Below are positions 1 through 11,312 of a DNA stretch of 64,000 nt, one piece after another (the stretch's first letter is position 1; every line of letters begins with the position of its first letter). Below the pieces are notes generated by a model. The model had not been told where the DNA came from. It saw only the letters and a program-made list of their open reading frames with translations, and ran no database searches. The stretch is taken from positions 1 through 64,000 of the forward strand of contig JBBHKE010001049.1 of assembly GCA_037447655.1 (NCBI GenBank), written 5' to 3'. Source of the stretch: Zygnema cylindricum (taxonomy: Eukaryota > Streptophyta > Zygnematophyceae > Zygnematales > Zygnemataceae). The position numbers were made by a program, and so were the translations under genes.

Positions 1-17
1 GAGAGAGAGAGAGAGAG
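1..17. repeat. (GA)n microsatellite at window edge
   Basis: Eight and a half GA units. It lies in the LDH-like gene's intron just after the exon 5 donor and may continue to the left of the window. Confidence 0.9.
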
Positions 18-24
18 TCCTTAC

Positions 25-3000
25 CTATGACCTGGGTCGATGGAAGTCCCGACAGTTTCCATGCCACACGTGTGAGGATGTCCATTGGATTTCCCGCCAT
101 GAGAAAAACGGCATTTGGGGAAAACCTAACTAGGGTAGGAATGATCGTATTTAACAAAGAATGGCATCTTTCAACCTGGGAAATCAAAACCGAAATCCAT
201 AAAAGAGATTGTTTTGTGTCAAATTAAGAGATACAGACTTCAACAACGACATAATTTTAGCAAAGTTAATTTTGCAAAGTTCTGTTTAAAAATTTCGATG
301 TGCTTTCCGTCAGAGAACCGTGCTATCGATTTCCTTTTTTCGATTCTTTTCTTTCTTCTCTCTTGCTTAAAGAAAAAGTAAATAAATAGAATCCACATAA
401 TGACACAGAAAAAAAAAACACACACACACAAAAAAAGTTGAAAAATATAAAAGCTACTCTTTTTTGTTCAACCACGGTCAACTTGAAGTTTCAAACCTGA
501 TATTGTATGATACACGCTTCTTCAAAGGAATTATATGCTTACAAACACATTATTTTATAGAAATTTAGATCCACACTGGTTTCAATTTCTAAACTTACAA
601 ATGATATATAAGATTCTCCAGGTTGTTGGGTCAAATCAGAAGTCACGATACAAACATCAGAAGCTGCACATACACTGGAGAGAGAGAGAGAGAGAGGGAG
701 AGGGGGGTGGGGGGAGGGAGGGAGGCGGGAGGGAGGAGAGAAAGGGAGAGAGGGGGGGGGAGGGGGGAATTGAAAGATAAGAATATTGAAACTCCATCAC
801 AGAAAATCGAGAATTTGATGAAAATCGTCACAAAATCTCACCTAAGAGTTTACAATTTTGTTTTTAAACATAAGGATTCTCATACAAATACTTTTTGTCT
901 ACAATCGGAAACCGGATAGAAACCAAAAATTACGAAGAATGACATTATTGTATCTCTCACCTAAAGTCTGTATCAGATAAGATTTTGACACGTGGCAAAA
1001 AAGAAGCTCCACGTTGAATATCCAAAACTTCTCCTTCCAACTTCTTTGAATCGTAGTCCACAATCGCCAGCTCGTCGCATAGATTCTGCTACATAAAACA
1101 AATTTGCTGACATCAGCAAAACAAAAACTCACATATTTTTCAGTTTCAAAAGCCATTTAAATTTCCAAAATAAGCCATAAGAACTTGGAAACTTTTTATG
1201 GTTTTTTTATCTCAATTGATAATCCTTCTGGGCTCTTGAATCATTTTTCGTAGGTATTCATTCTTCTTTCGTAGGCTATCATTCTTCTTTTGTAGGCATT
1301 CATTTTTCTTTCAAAAATATTTATACTTCATTCATAAGTATACATTCGCCTTTCATGGGTTTCCATTCTTCCCTCACACATATTAATTCTTCTTTCATAA
1401 GTATTCATTATTCTCATTCTTCTTTCGTAAGTATTCATTGTTATTTCATACCTATTAATTCTACTTCATTATTTCTTCTTCTTTCTTCATAAGTATTCAG
1501 TCTTCTTTCATGCCTATTAATTCTTCTTTCATAAGTATTCATTCTTTTTTCATAAGTATTCATTCTTCTTTCATAAATATTCATTCAGTCTGTCGGTTAG
1601 AGCACTTTTCACATTTAAGGAATGGAAGGAGGTATAGAAAGCTAATAATATGTTTTATTATATTTATCACACGTAAATATACGCCTACTAACCCTTAGAT
1701 TTGAACAGGACCTCAATATTCAAAAAAAAAAAATTTAAGAGCCAAAATTGGACAATCAAGGTTAATTCTCCATACATAAAACAAAAAAAAGCCGGAGGTC
1801 ACAACAAAATGGCGTAAATACTTCTAGAAATGACCTTGTAAACTGTAAAAAAAAAAAATGACATGTTTAATAAACCCTTTTTAAAACAAACTAGTTACAT
1901 TAAAATTAAAACAAGCCAAAAAGACATCCAAGTTAGACGTATTTTTGTTCAGAAAAAAGTGAGGTTAGAAATTATTTTGCATTTCAAATTGCGGCCTCAA
2001 ATCACATCAATATGATAAACAAAAAGACTTTTAAACATTTTTGTTTATATTGTTTTTTTTGTTTTTAGGTACATGTATGATTGCTTTACTCAAAACAATG
2101 ACTTCTTTCTCCGACAGTTTTTTAAGTCAAATTGATAGGTTTTTTAGTCAAGTTTACAATGGTTTCTTAAGTCAACTTAATAGAAAACCTCAAAACACAA
2201 TTAAGTCTACATTTTGAGTTAGATGTAGTGCGGTTAAGAAATCTGGCTGCCAGCAATTTCACGACCCTTTTTTTTGGTTTTTTGAGGCAAGGAAAAGGAA
2301 AAATAAAAATAGTGTAGATGATAAGACCGAAGGCAAGACAGTTTTCAAGGTTTGCCTTCCAACAAGAGGGAGTGGAGAGGAGAGGAGGGGAGAGGATGAG
2401 AGAGTGGATGAGAGAGAGGAGGCGGGGAAGAGGGAAAGGGAAAGAGTGGGAGAGATAGCAAAAGGAGAGTGAGAGAGAGAAAGAGGGGGAAAGAGTGGGA
2501 CAGAGAGGGAGAGAGGGAGAAAGGGAGACAGAGAGATAAGGAGAGAAGGGGAGAGGGAGAAAGGGAGAGAGGGAGAAAGGAGAGAGACATACTTGAGAAA
2601 TGATTGTGTGTATACATGCCATCCCAATGCTACCGATGCCGATTACCGCAACTTTTTTTAAGTTTGTTGTTAAATAAACAACCGGACTCACATTCGGTTC
2701 TGCAAATGTCAAATTCCCAAGGTGACAAAAGGACAAGAAAAAAAACTTGGATTTTAAACTAATTTCATCCGAAATAACGAAACAAAAATTTTACAAAATA
2801 TTACTATACTTTTGATAAAGTGGATTCCGTGGATAAAGTGGATTTTCCCTCCCTCCCCCCCTCCCTCCCTCCCCTCCCTCCCTCCCTCCCTCCCTCCCTC
2901 CCTCTCCCTCCCTCCCCCTCCCTCCCTCCCTCCCTCCCTCCCTCCCTCCCTCCCTCCCTCCCTCCCTCCCTCCCTCCCTCCTCCTCCTCTCACACTCACC

Positions 3001-3375
3001 TAAAACTTCTCTCTCGAAATTTTCACTCCCTTCCTCCAGAATACTTCCATTGCTCTCTTCCCCTCTAAGAACCTCCCTCTCCTCCTCCTTCTCTCCCTCC
3101 CCCCTTCCAGAGACCAGCGCTACCTGCTCTCCCACTACCTCTTCCTTTATTTCCTCCCTCCCTCTCACTCCTTCCTCAGGCGACTCCATTTTATCGCCAC
3201 CTTCTAGAATTGATTCCCTCCTTCCCTCCTCTCTGTCTTCCTTCTCGTCAATCTTCTCTCCTTCCTTTCCCTCTTCCTTCTCCTCCCTTCCTTCCGGGGG
3301 GTCGTCCTTCTCGAACGTTATCCTCTCGATGACGGAGAGAGAGGCCTCCGCCAGAGACACTAGAAGCCGAGCCAT
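25..3375 (-). CDS. LDH: L-lactate dehydrogenase-like protein, 5' part (5 exons, runs off the left edge)
   Basis: Exons on the minus strand: 3375-3000, 2699-2593, 1085-961, 674-599, 175-25. All junctions are GT-AG and codon phases agree (1, 0, 2, 0, 1); the last exon ends in a donor, so the 3' half lies outside. Exon 1 (residues 1-125) begins MARLLVSLAEASLSVIE and becomes acidic and low-complexity. Residues 142-153 (VAVIGIGSIGMA) are the NAD-binding Rossmann loop; NLCDELAIVD in exon 3 carries the Asp expected to bind the NAD ribose. Exon 4 reads TSDLTQQPGESYISF where LDHs have the mobile-loop form T-A-G-A-R-Q-x-x-G-E-S-R-L-N-L, so the substrate-polarising Arg is Tyr225, while the Gln of the specificity position is kept (Gln219). 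Exon 5 has AGNPMDILTRVAWKLSGLP, the usual NP(V/M)D block. LDH normally reduces pyruvate with NADH. The fold assignment is firm; activity is doubtful. Start codon chosen as the first Met of the open exon after a GA-rich leader. Confidence 0.82.
679..767. repeat. GA/GGGA purine tract in LDH intron 3
   Basis: A purine-only tract on the plus strand. On the coding (minus) strand it is the long pyrimidine tract directly before the acceptor of LDH exon 4, so it probably serves as the polypyrimidine tract of that splice site. Confidence 0.85.
1231..1590. repeat. Degenerate minisatellite (TTCTTTCATAAGTATTCA-type) in LDH intron 2
   Basis: About sixteen diverged copies of a roughly 20-22 base unit built from TTCTTTCATAAG and TATTCATTC. 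It sits inside the intron between LDH exons 2 and 3. Short open frames across it read as repeats of ISIHSFF-like residues and are not genes. Confidence 0.8.
2380..2590. repeat. GA-rich purine tract, start of LDH intron 2
   Basis: Imperfect GAGAGG/GGGAGA repeats. They begin immediately downstream of the LDH exon 2 donor on the minus strand, where they read as CT-rich intron sequence. Open frames through it are low-complexity Ser/Leu/Pro strings. Confidence 0.85.
2846..2983. repeat. (CCCT)n tract in LDH intron 1
   Basis: Nearly uninterrupted CCCT units on the plus strand, GGGA on the coding strand. It begins 17 bases past the exon 1 donor. Runs of GGG spaced by a single A are classic G-quadruplex and triplex formers; structure formation is inference. 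Confidence 0.9.
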
Positions 3376-3469
3376 GAGAGAGAGGGAGGGAGGAGAGAGA
3401 GAGAGAGAGAGAGAGAGAAAAAAGTGTAAGTTCAGTTCGAGAGCGGGTGAGATAAGGTATGCAACAGAA

Positions 3470-3509
<40 letters not shown>

Positions 3510-3619
3510 GGCTTTGTTATCTCGACTCGAATTGTCGCCGGGAGGTTTAAACGTGCGAAATAGTACGCGTACTAAACAGTTCAATATTGCTCGCACGTTA
3601 CTGCCTGTTCAGTACAGTA

Positions 3620-4143
3620 CACCGCCAATCGCTATTAGCGTTGTGTACGCTAATCCCGTCCCTACTTTTGTTTTTTTATTCTCAAATAGCGTAGTTTATT
3701 CTATTTTTTCTTTTATTCATTTAGGGTTATATTCAGTACGTTGTTCTTAATAAGTGGTGTACGGTCAGTGTCAGACCGTACATAAATGTACCTTTTAAGT
3801 TAAAAATTACAATAAATTAGTTTAGTAACCCGGCCGCATGGAGAATGTGCGTTCTAAAAGGAAAAAAACAAGGTCGTAAAATCCCTTTCGCATTATATTC
3901 GTCCGATAGCCGCGTTTCGACCGTGTGTGACGATATTTTGTGATTTGTCAGATTTTGTGCGAAAACTTATATTAGCGTGAAGCATGTTTGCGACGACATT
4001 TTTTTTCAAAGATCCAAATTACCATAATCAAACAATTAGAATGTATGATTTTTTCCAAAATTTTCAAATTCTTAAATAGCGTACACCACGGTAATTATTT
4101 GTATACGCTAATGAAACCTACACGCTAATAGCGATTGGCGGTG
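3620..4143. mobile_element. MITE family A (TA target, 524 bp)
   Basis: Bounded by TA at 3618-3619 and 4144-4145. Terminal inverted repeats read CACCGCCAATCGCTATTAGCG on the left and its complement on the right. No coding capacity. A full-length diverged copy in the opposite orientation lies at 41257-41791, which independently confirms the ends. TA duplications suggest Tc1/mariner-type mobilisation; the family is inferred. Confidence 0.85.
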
Positions 4144-4150
4144 TACAGTA

Positions 4151-4688
4151 CACCGTGAATCGTTATTAGACTTATGTACTCTATATCGGCGCCCCAAAAT
4201 TTCGACATTGATACCCGAAATACAGTGACTGATTCTATTTTATCCGTGACTAATTACCTTGTAATTTACGTCAATGGAAGTCCGTACTATTTCAGAATAT
4301 GTGGTGTACGGAATGCGTTTGCTGGTACAAAAACTATACTTCATTACCAAAATCGTACGAAATTGTAGTTAACTTATGTCCGCATACAGAACTGCGGTTA
4401 GAATAAACGTGGAGTCGAGTTTGCGACAAACGCGTTTGAAACCCAAATTAGATTATTATGGATTTGTTATACTGAAAGGGACGGGTACGGATTGTCAGAT
4501 TTGTACTTGCCTATTTTAACGTATTTGTAATGACGGCTTCTGAATACCTTAAATCAGCGTTATAGAGAAATTACAATTAAACAATTTTTTCATAATGGTA
4601 TTGAATTATTGATACACAAATTGGAATCAATGACACTAATTTATTATTAATACTAATCATTTCTATAGTCTAATAACGATTCACGGTG
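4151..4688. mobile_element. MITE family B, long form (TA target, 538 bp)
   Basis: Flanked by TA at 4149-4150 and 4689-4690, with terminal repeats CACCGTGAATCGTTATTAG / CTAATAACGATTCACGGTG. The first ~75 bases and last ~55 bases match the 200-bp copies at 4967-5166 and 41806-42002, while the middle ~340 bases are extra, so this is either a longer ancestor or a copy with an insertion. Separated from the preceding element by the three bases CAG. Confidence 0.82.
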
Positions 4689-4695
4689 TACAGTA

Positions 4696-4912
4696 CACCG
4701 TGAATCGCTATTAGGGTTAACAATTTTTTCGCCACATAAAACATCTTTTCTCCGTACACACCTGTCGGATTTCCAGTGTGTGACAGCCAATCGGAAGCTG
4801 AGAATGTTAACTTTCAATCGCCACCGTCAAATTTATAATCCGACAAGAGTGTACGGAGAAAAGATGTTTTAAGTGGCGAAAAAAACATTAACACTAATAG
4901 CGATTCGCGGTG
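4696..4912. mobile_element. Hairpin MITE (family D, 217 bp)
   Basis: TA-flanked (4694-4695 and 4913-4914) with the same outer ends as its neighbours. Internally it is a long inverted repeat: TTTTTTCGCCAC..AAACATCTTTTCTCCGTACAC on the left is repeated in reverse complement on the right around a short centre. The transcript would fold into a near full-length hairpin, a potential small-RNA source. Confidence 0.82.
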
Positions 4913-4966
4913 TACTGTACTAAATCGAGTGTTTTCACACCTTTCACTCCACGGGCGAGAAAACTA

Positions 4967-5166
4967 CAACCTTGAATCGTTATTAGCGTATAGAAATTAT
5001 TAGTGTAAAGAAAAAAATAGCGTCATTCATTCTAATTTAGTGCCAGGAGACGTGGTAGATTATGGTCCACTTCCATAAATAGTGTAATTTATTATATTTA
5101 AGGTATCAATGTCGAAATTTTGGGGTGCCGATACAGCGTACATAAGGCTAATAACGATTCACGGTG
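4967..5166. mobile_element. MITE family B, short form (200 bp)
   Basis: Ends are CCTTGAATCGTTATTAGCGT and its near-complement, with TA at both sides. It is the inverted counterpart of 41806-42002, including an internal ACATTGATACC/GGTATCAATGTCG stretch and the motif around GGTCCACTTCC. Confidence 0.82.
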
Positions 5167-5412
5167 TAACGAACCTTACTAAACCTATGTGGGTTCACAG
5201 TTCACGGAAACAATGGCTAAATTTATCATTAGTAAATTTCACTCGATGGATTTGTACATCAAGTACAGTTGCAGAGGATCGTACAAATAATATCTGTACA
5301 ATGGGCATAATAATAAAAGCCGGCAAATCCGGAAATACTTTGTCGTCACTTTCTTTGTAAAAAGTAGTATTTTTTATTGTTTTACAATCATAACGAATCT
5401 ACAGGCAATTTA

Positions 5413-6166
5413 GGGTAACCTTCCATCAGTCGTTCCCAGTAATCGTACGGTCACGTTTACTGGCAGTAAGTGAAGCATAAATTGCTTACGTGTTATATTG
5501 CGATTGGTACCACGTAGGATCCTGTTCAGCCGCCCGGGATTAGTGAAAGATTTGAAAAGTACAAAATCTCAACAGCGTATCTGTACGAGCGGACGCAGAT
5601 TAAAATATTTAGTAGCGTCACGCTAATGTACAATCTGCATATCCTTGTATTTGTCGTTGTACCAACGGTCACGAAAACCGTTGCAAAATGAAAACCGTTG
5701 CAAAATGAAATTCGTACAAATGGTCCATGAATGTACCATTTGTACGTTCATGTATTATCGCTATACCAGCGGAGGCGTGACAGGATGTCCTACAACCAAG
5801 ATTTTGTCGTCGAACAGGGTGGCTATGATGTCAGACGGTACACGCCATTTGCCACATGTAAGTTTATAGCTTCACGTCCGTAGTGGATCGACTCTGACTT
5901 TTAGAAGTGGACCAATACACGCGTCCAGTAAGCGCAAAGTGTCCTCCTGGGGACAGTCGGAGGAGACTCGCCAGGAACTGGATAGAAGGGGCGTTTGCGT
6001 CGAAATTTCAAAATCGGACGGTGGAAGTTTTCGCCAAAAATTCTGGAGAATCTTAACGAATTTCTGGTAAACATCTTTGTACAAAAAAAAAAAATAGTAC
6101 GGCTTAGTACGAAAATGTACTTTCTCCATTAAACAACCCCACTTTTCGCCTGATGGAAGGTTACCC
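5413..6166. mobile_element. TIR element, Harbinger-like (754 bp)
   Basis: Terminal inverted repeats GGGTAACCTTCCATCAG / CTGATGGAAGGTTACCC, 17 bases perfect. Flanks are TTA on the left and TAA on the right, so a three-base TWA target duplication is plausible but not exact. The left and right sub-terminal sequences (AGTAATCGTACGG; CGAAAAGTG.GGTTGTT) match the element at 43495-44179. No transposase frame is present. Confidence 0.78.
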
Positions 6167-7615
6167 TAATACTGTGCCCGTTCTAATGTGCAATAGGATA
6201 CCCATAGCTTGAAAATGAACCCAGGCCAGGTGAAAGCTTATCAGAAACGACAAAGCAACAGAAATAGAAACTCTGAAGGGTTTTTAAACAAAGCAAAAAA
6301 CTAGGACTTAAATGCTTTATGAATTCCAGACTTTCAGGCTTCAGCTCTTGTACGGTAACATTGTGTTCCGTGACGATCATGAATGTGGGCGACTGTTTCA
6401 TGAAAGCGTCACGCCACAATTGACGTACACACCTGTAATGTCAACCCAAACCATAGTTCAAAAGTAGGCGTTTTATGGTAGGGCTTTGGTAGGCGCAAGT
6501 TGTGTTATGGGATTTTCATGTGATCTTCTTAGATCGCTACTTTGATCGTCCGATGACGTTTAATTCTCTATTGAACGATGTGCAACTCAACCCTCTTACT
6601 TTTTTTTTTCATTTTGCGACCAATACAATATGGGTCTTAAGGTCATATTGTATGTTTTGCGTACAATTGGCATATATTGTATGGGCCTACTTTCACCTAC
6701 TTTTGAACTATGACGCAAACCCTAATGCGCACAGTACTTGAAATTGTGAAAACAAAAATTAGGTCGATAAAGCTGTTTTGTTGGCAACAATGCCCTTGTA
6801 GCGTTTTGAGTATCGCCACTTAAAAACCCTTATAAATGAAATAAGTTTCATGCCAATATTAGCTTCCTGTGCATAGTTTCAGAAGCTTGGCAGTTATTAC
6901 TCTCCCAGAAAGAGATAGCTTTTATATGAGACTGAGATTTCAGTGATATTTCCTTATGATGACCTTGTGATGTTCTGATTTACAAACAGCATGTTTGACT
7001 CATTCTGTACAAACCTCATGATGTTTTCATTTACAAACAACATGTTTGAATGTGAACTTTCAAACTAAGATATTACCGAGAAGCGTGAGAGACTGTCATG
7101 CGGGACAGCTATGTCCAATGTACACATGCTCTCCAAATATATATTTTACTAGCTGTTTGTATCTGCTGTGTCAAAAAAAAATGATGTTCAAATATCCTTC
7201 TATGGCCAATTCTGTCCTTCAGTTGTCAATTTTTTTGTCTTATCATCAGTGCCCAGCCAACATAGCCCTTTCAAATACAACCAGAAAAAAAAGGAACTTG
7301 AAAGATAATTTAGAAATCTGAGCACATACTGAATAAAAGACATAAGCCGATCCTAAAGAAAGTCATTTAGTTTTCAAGGCAAAAGGCACCATTTCCACAG
7401 TATTTCACATACATGTGAACCCAATAATCTGTAGCAAACATCAACAATAAAAGTGTCAAAACTTCACTGTCGTGTCTCGTCAAACACATTGTACACAAAA
7501 TCGACTACATAGTCGACAATAGAATCGACCGAGTACGCCCGTTAAATCACGTTCGATCCAAAATCTCCAGATTTTCCACAAATATATACACCAACATCTA
7601 TGCATATCTGAAATC
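6167..7615. other. Intergenic, no gene recognised
   Basis: Ordinary mixed-composition DNA between the TIR element and the 3' end of the F-box gene. Short open frames here have no recognisable domain or splice context. The last ~200 bases are likely the 3' untranslated region of the minus-strand F-box gene. Confidence 0.6.
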
Positions 7616-10600
7616 CTATGTGCTTTCATACGAAACCCAGTCTTCTTCTCCACACATGTTGCATAGAAACAGCTTCTCACTGCTCCGTAAAAACGCTTCT
7701 TGCTCCAAGTGCCCCATGCAGCAGTAATGGCCACATTGGGCGCATTCTGGCAAAGTATCGCGACAAATGTCACACACATGGCATCCACACATGGCCGTCC
7801 CTTCTCCCATCAACGAATCGACACATGTCCCACATTGGACACATCTCCGGACACATCGGAGACACCCTCGACATACCGCCACCTGGCAAGTCTCCAAAAG
7901 CAAGAATACAAGCAGTTGTCAATCCAAATTATTCCTATGTATCGATCTCAAACACTGTGAATTAAGTAACAATAGTCATAAGCAAATAAAATAAAACACT
8001 TTGCATTCAGCAATGGGTTCATTCAATTCTCACCTCACCCAACTGTCGGAAAAGTCTCACATCTTCAGCGATCACTCTTCGACATCGACCTTTCGGACAA
8101 TCGAACACTTGTGACACCTTGTCACACGAAGGACAAATGGCCAAGTCTATCAGTCTTGGATCATCTGCAAGCCAATCCTTGCCTTCCACCTGTTCCCCAT
8201 GAATATGAACAAATACCCCTTCCAATTGACTCACACCAATCCCTCCTCTCTGCTTGGAGCCCTCCAAAGGGGAGACATCAGTGTCATTCAAAGCCAGTTC
8301 TGCTTTCTTTGCTTTTACACCATCTTCCAATCTTTTCCCAAGAGAAGCAAAGTCATCGAGTGGAATTTTTCCTGTCTGATAAGTTCCAAAGAGGCGCAAC
8401 TGAGGCGGGTATTTTCTGTCATTATCGCCTTCGGCATATGCAATGGCAAATTTTACAACAGCTGTCGCTTCAATATTGCGACACCTGGGCAAGTAAACCT
8501 GGGGAAGTGGAGGTAACCACAACATGCAAAACAAACAGAGAAAAAGACAGATCAGCTCCATTGTAAAAAGTAAGCACGAAAAAAGAAGTCACTGTCTCCT
8601 TTAATATCCCTCCACTTCCTTCCCTCCGTGACTGCTTGCCTCCATTTCACTCAATACAATCCTTAGCAAACTGCTACACCATCGTCCGTCACAAGTACGA
8701 AGCTTAGGCTTGAACTTAAACCACCGCCATTGGAAATGATAACACTAACACTGTCCTAGGCTTTTTCATCTTGAAAACTAGACTAGCAATGAGGACACAA
8801 TTACATATGCAGACAGGGTGCCGCAACATCACCCAACCTTAAATTATGATCACTAATTCCATTTCCGTCAATACAATCCTAATCTTTATACCATCATTCT
8901 TTTTCCGCCTTTACACTCATAATCCTTTTACTATAATGGTGACGATCGGTTAACTACGAACCACAGTATTTAATAGCAGGGTAAAAGAGATGAACAGCAA
9001 CTATCCTCATACACCTTTTTACAGTATACATGAATAAGCCTTGATTACAGAGCTTTTCACGATTACTACCCAAAGTGATGGTTGTAGAAACTTTGAGAAG
9101 CTTCACCTTTTTGAGCCTTTTGGAACACCAAAGCCACTGCAACCCCTTGGATGTAACTTTACGGCAGCTATCCAGTAGAATCTCCTCTGTCATTCCCTGC
9201 CCTCTCCCAATGTATTTTCGAAGATTTTCATCGCAAAAATTAAAACTGAGTGGCGGTCGCAAAACAAGACTTTTCCACAGAAGAGGATCTCCTTCCACAG
9301 CGTTTCGAAGAGAGCGGCAAACCTGCAAAACCAACCAATTAAAAAGGATTATGGATGAGTTACATTCTACTTAAATATTTCCACTTCAACATTATTCCAG
9401 AACTGATCCACAAAGCTTCAAGTTCAATGAATGGAAGATTCCATATTAAGAAGCAAGAGAGTTCTTCTAATATGTTTGTTATCAGCAACCACCATGAGAA
9501 CCTCAGAAATAGAAAAGGGAAAAACCAATAGTCACTGTTTTGAACCAAATCCACTTGGGGATGTTATTCCAATTCCATTGTACTCTTAAATCTTATGAGA
9601 TCACAACAAAACAATTTAATCTTTAAATATATTTGTATTTATCAATTAAAATATTCAACATATTTTTTCTTAACAAAACGATAAACTTTTGGGACCCTCA
9701 CGTGAGCATAAATAAATGTGAATTTCTAACAATCAGTAGTCATCTCCAAATTTCCTAACCTCACGACTCGCTTACATGGAGCTCTGACAACAAAACTTTA
9801 AAAATTACACAGTCCCTTCCATATCGTCCCTGCCGTACAGCACAATATAAACAACTGGGTATAATCTATGCTTCCCTACCTCTTAAAGGACACCTACAAT
9901 CTTTCTTGTCTCTCTGTAACATATTGCAAGCTGTGATTTTTCGTGGTTCCTTAATGCCCATTTGCTCACTTGCAAACTATTGTTGTGTCTGTCACTTTCC
10001 TCTTCGCGACTACATGAATCTAGGTGATTTTATACCTCAACAACTTCCTGCTTCTCGCTCCACCAGGTACAGCATTATTTTAATGAAATTTCCTGATTCT
10101 TTTTCCCTTGTCGCTCTTGGTTAACTAAAAACATCTAATTAGAAAAAACAGAAAATTTGAAACGGCAGGGATTCACCCCCTTGGGAAGAGTCCTATACAA
10201 TACTCCTAAGACCCATTTTTCTTGCATTCCATCCTTGTGCGTTCTTTCTCCCCCTTGTCTTTCCTTTCTTGTCTATTTTTCCCTCTCCTTATCTTTTCTT
10301 TCAACAATGTCAGTAATGATATTTTTACTGTGATCCCTAAACCGCCCAAAGCTGATAGGGTTAGTAAATTATTAGAGTTAGCGCTTAATTAGAATTAACT
10401 CTACTAGATTATTTTGCCAATCTGCGGCAATAAAACACTCAATCAAAAAATGGAACAGGAATAGTAGTCAAGCTCTTCATGTAAAATATAGTATTGATTT
10501 GCAATATTAATTATTATTCCCCGAGTTTATAAACTGCGAAATATCGACGGATAAATCACCCTCCATGTGAAAGGGTCAACTTTCGATAATGAAACTGCCC

Positions 10601-11312
10601 CTCGCTATTAGTGTAAACGAATTCTTAGTATTTAAGCAAAATTTAAATACGAATTCTTAGTATTTAATTAGTATTTAATTAGTATGTATTACACCTATTC
10701 AGTGTAGGGAGCCATGGCTTATTGTAGTCCACTCCCTTAAATAGTGATATAAACACATTTATTCACACTATTGACTTTCGGCTAAAATAGTCTTAACCGA
10801 ATTTGTGTTATTAGCATTAACAGCGATGGGCAGTGTACTATCACGTAAAAAACCTTAAAAAGTACAAACAAAACTCTCTGTCATTATTTTCGCTTTTATG
10901 TGTTTGGATTCTGAGTAAACATGACTTTCTAACAAAACCTTGAAATAAGGTGAAGAAAAAGTGTTGAAGATCTCTCAACTCTGCAATGAAATTGACGTTT
11001 TTTTCTGTTTCGTAAAATCTAAATAAACTTAATAAAACATAATAACATTTTCAAAATCAAACAATAATAGGTAAGAACATAAACTTAGAGATCGAATTTC
11101 TGTGCTCTCGTCCTCACCTGTTCCACAGCCAACAAGTCTCTTAACCCTAAAAACGGAAGCACGTAAAACAGAGCCTCGTGCGCGGAACCCTTGATGTCAC
11201 ACGCGATAAGTTCTGATTCCGCACGTGTGAATGATGTAACCATAGTTTCCTGTTGCTGTTGAAGGAGAGAGCTCAAAAATGAAGATGAAAGTCTCAAGTC
11301 AACATTCAACAC
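7616..11312 (-). CDS. SKIP14: F-box protein, SKIP14-like
   Basis: Four exons on the minus strand: 11312-11118, 9322-9107, 8498-8034, 7882-7616; all GT-AG and all phase 0, giving 380 residues. The F-box straddles exons 1-2 (about residues 42-86): AHEALFYVLPFLGLRDLLAV, then VCRSLRNAVEGDPLLWKSL. An LRR-like stretch follows (TEEILLDSC, KGLQWLW, VYLPRCRNIEATAVV). The C-terminus is Cys-rich: CPSCDKVSQVFDCPKGRC at 259-276, then CRGCLRCVRRCVQCGTC and further CxxC pairs to the end. This order (F-box, short LRR, Cys cluster) is that of plant SKIP14, which binds ASK/SKP1 as the substrate-receptor part of an SCF E3 ubiquitin ligase. The target is unknown. A second in-frame Met at 11243 (MVTSFTRAESE) is an alternative start. 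Intron 1 holds a MITE. Confidence 0.9.
10593..10835. mobile_element. MITE in intron 1 of the F-box gene (diverged family B-like)
   Basis: Left end ACTGCCCCTCGCTATTAGTG and right end CATTAACAGCGATGGGCAGT form a ~20-base imperfect inverted repeat, followed by TA on the right. The ATTAG/CTAAT core links it to the TA-flanked elements at 3.6-5.2 kb. The interior contains short direct repeats of TTAGTATTTAA. Confidence 0.65.

Noticed and set aside
1240-1590. CRISPR-like spacing of repeats
   Set aside because: The repeats are degenerate, contiguous and lack unique spacers; this is a eukaryotic intron minisatellite.
2167-2736. 189-codon open frame on the minus strand
   Set aside because: Only its first part (2699-2593) is real, as LDH exon 2; the rest reads through intron 2 and the GA-rich tract as Ser/Leu/Pro filler.
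2791-3000. Continuation of the exon 1 frame through the GGGA array (poly Gly-Arg-Glu)
   Set aside because: A consensus donor at 2999 and correct phase with exon 2 show that this part is intron.
3050-3550. 166-codon plus-strand frame
   Set aside because: It is the antisense of LDH exon 1; Ser/Pro-rich composition follows from the acidic coding strand.
8111-8566. 151-codon plus-strand frame
   Set aside because: Antisense shadow of SKIP14-like exon 3, which has clear homology on the minus strand.
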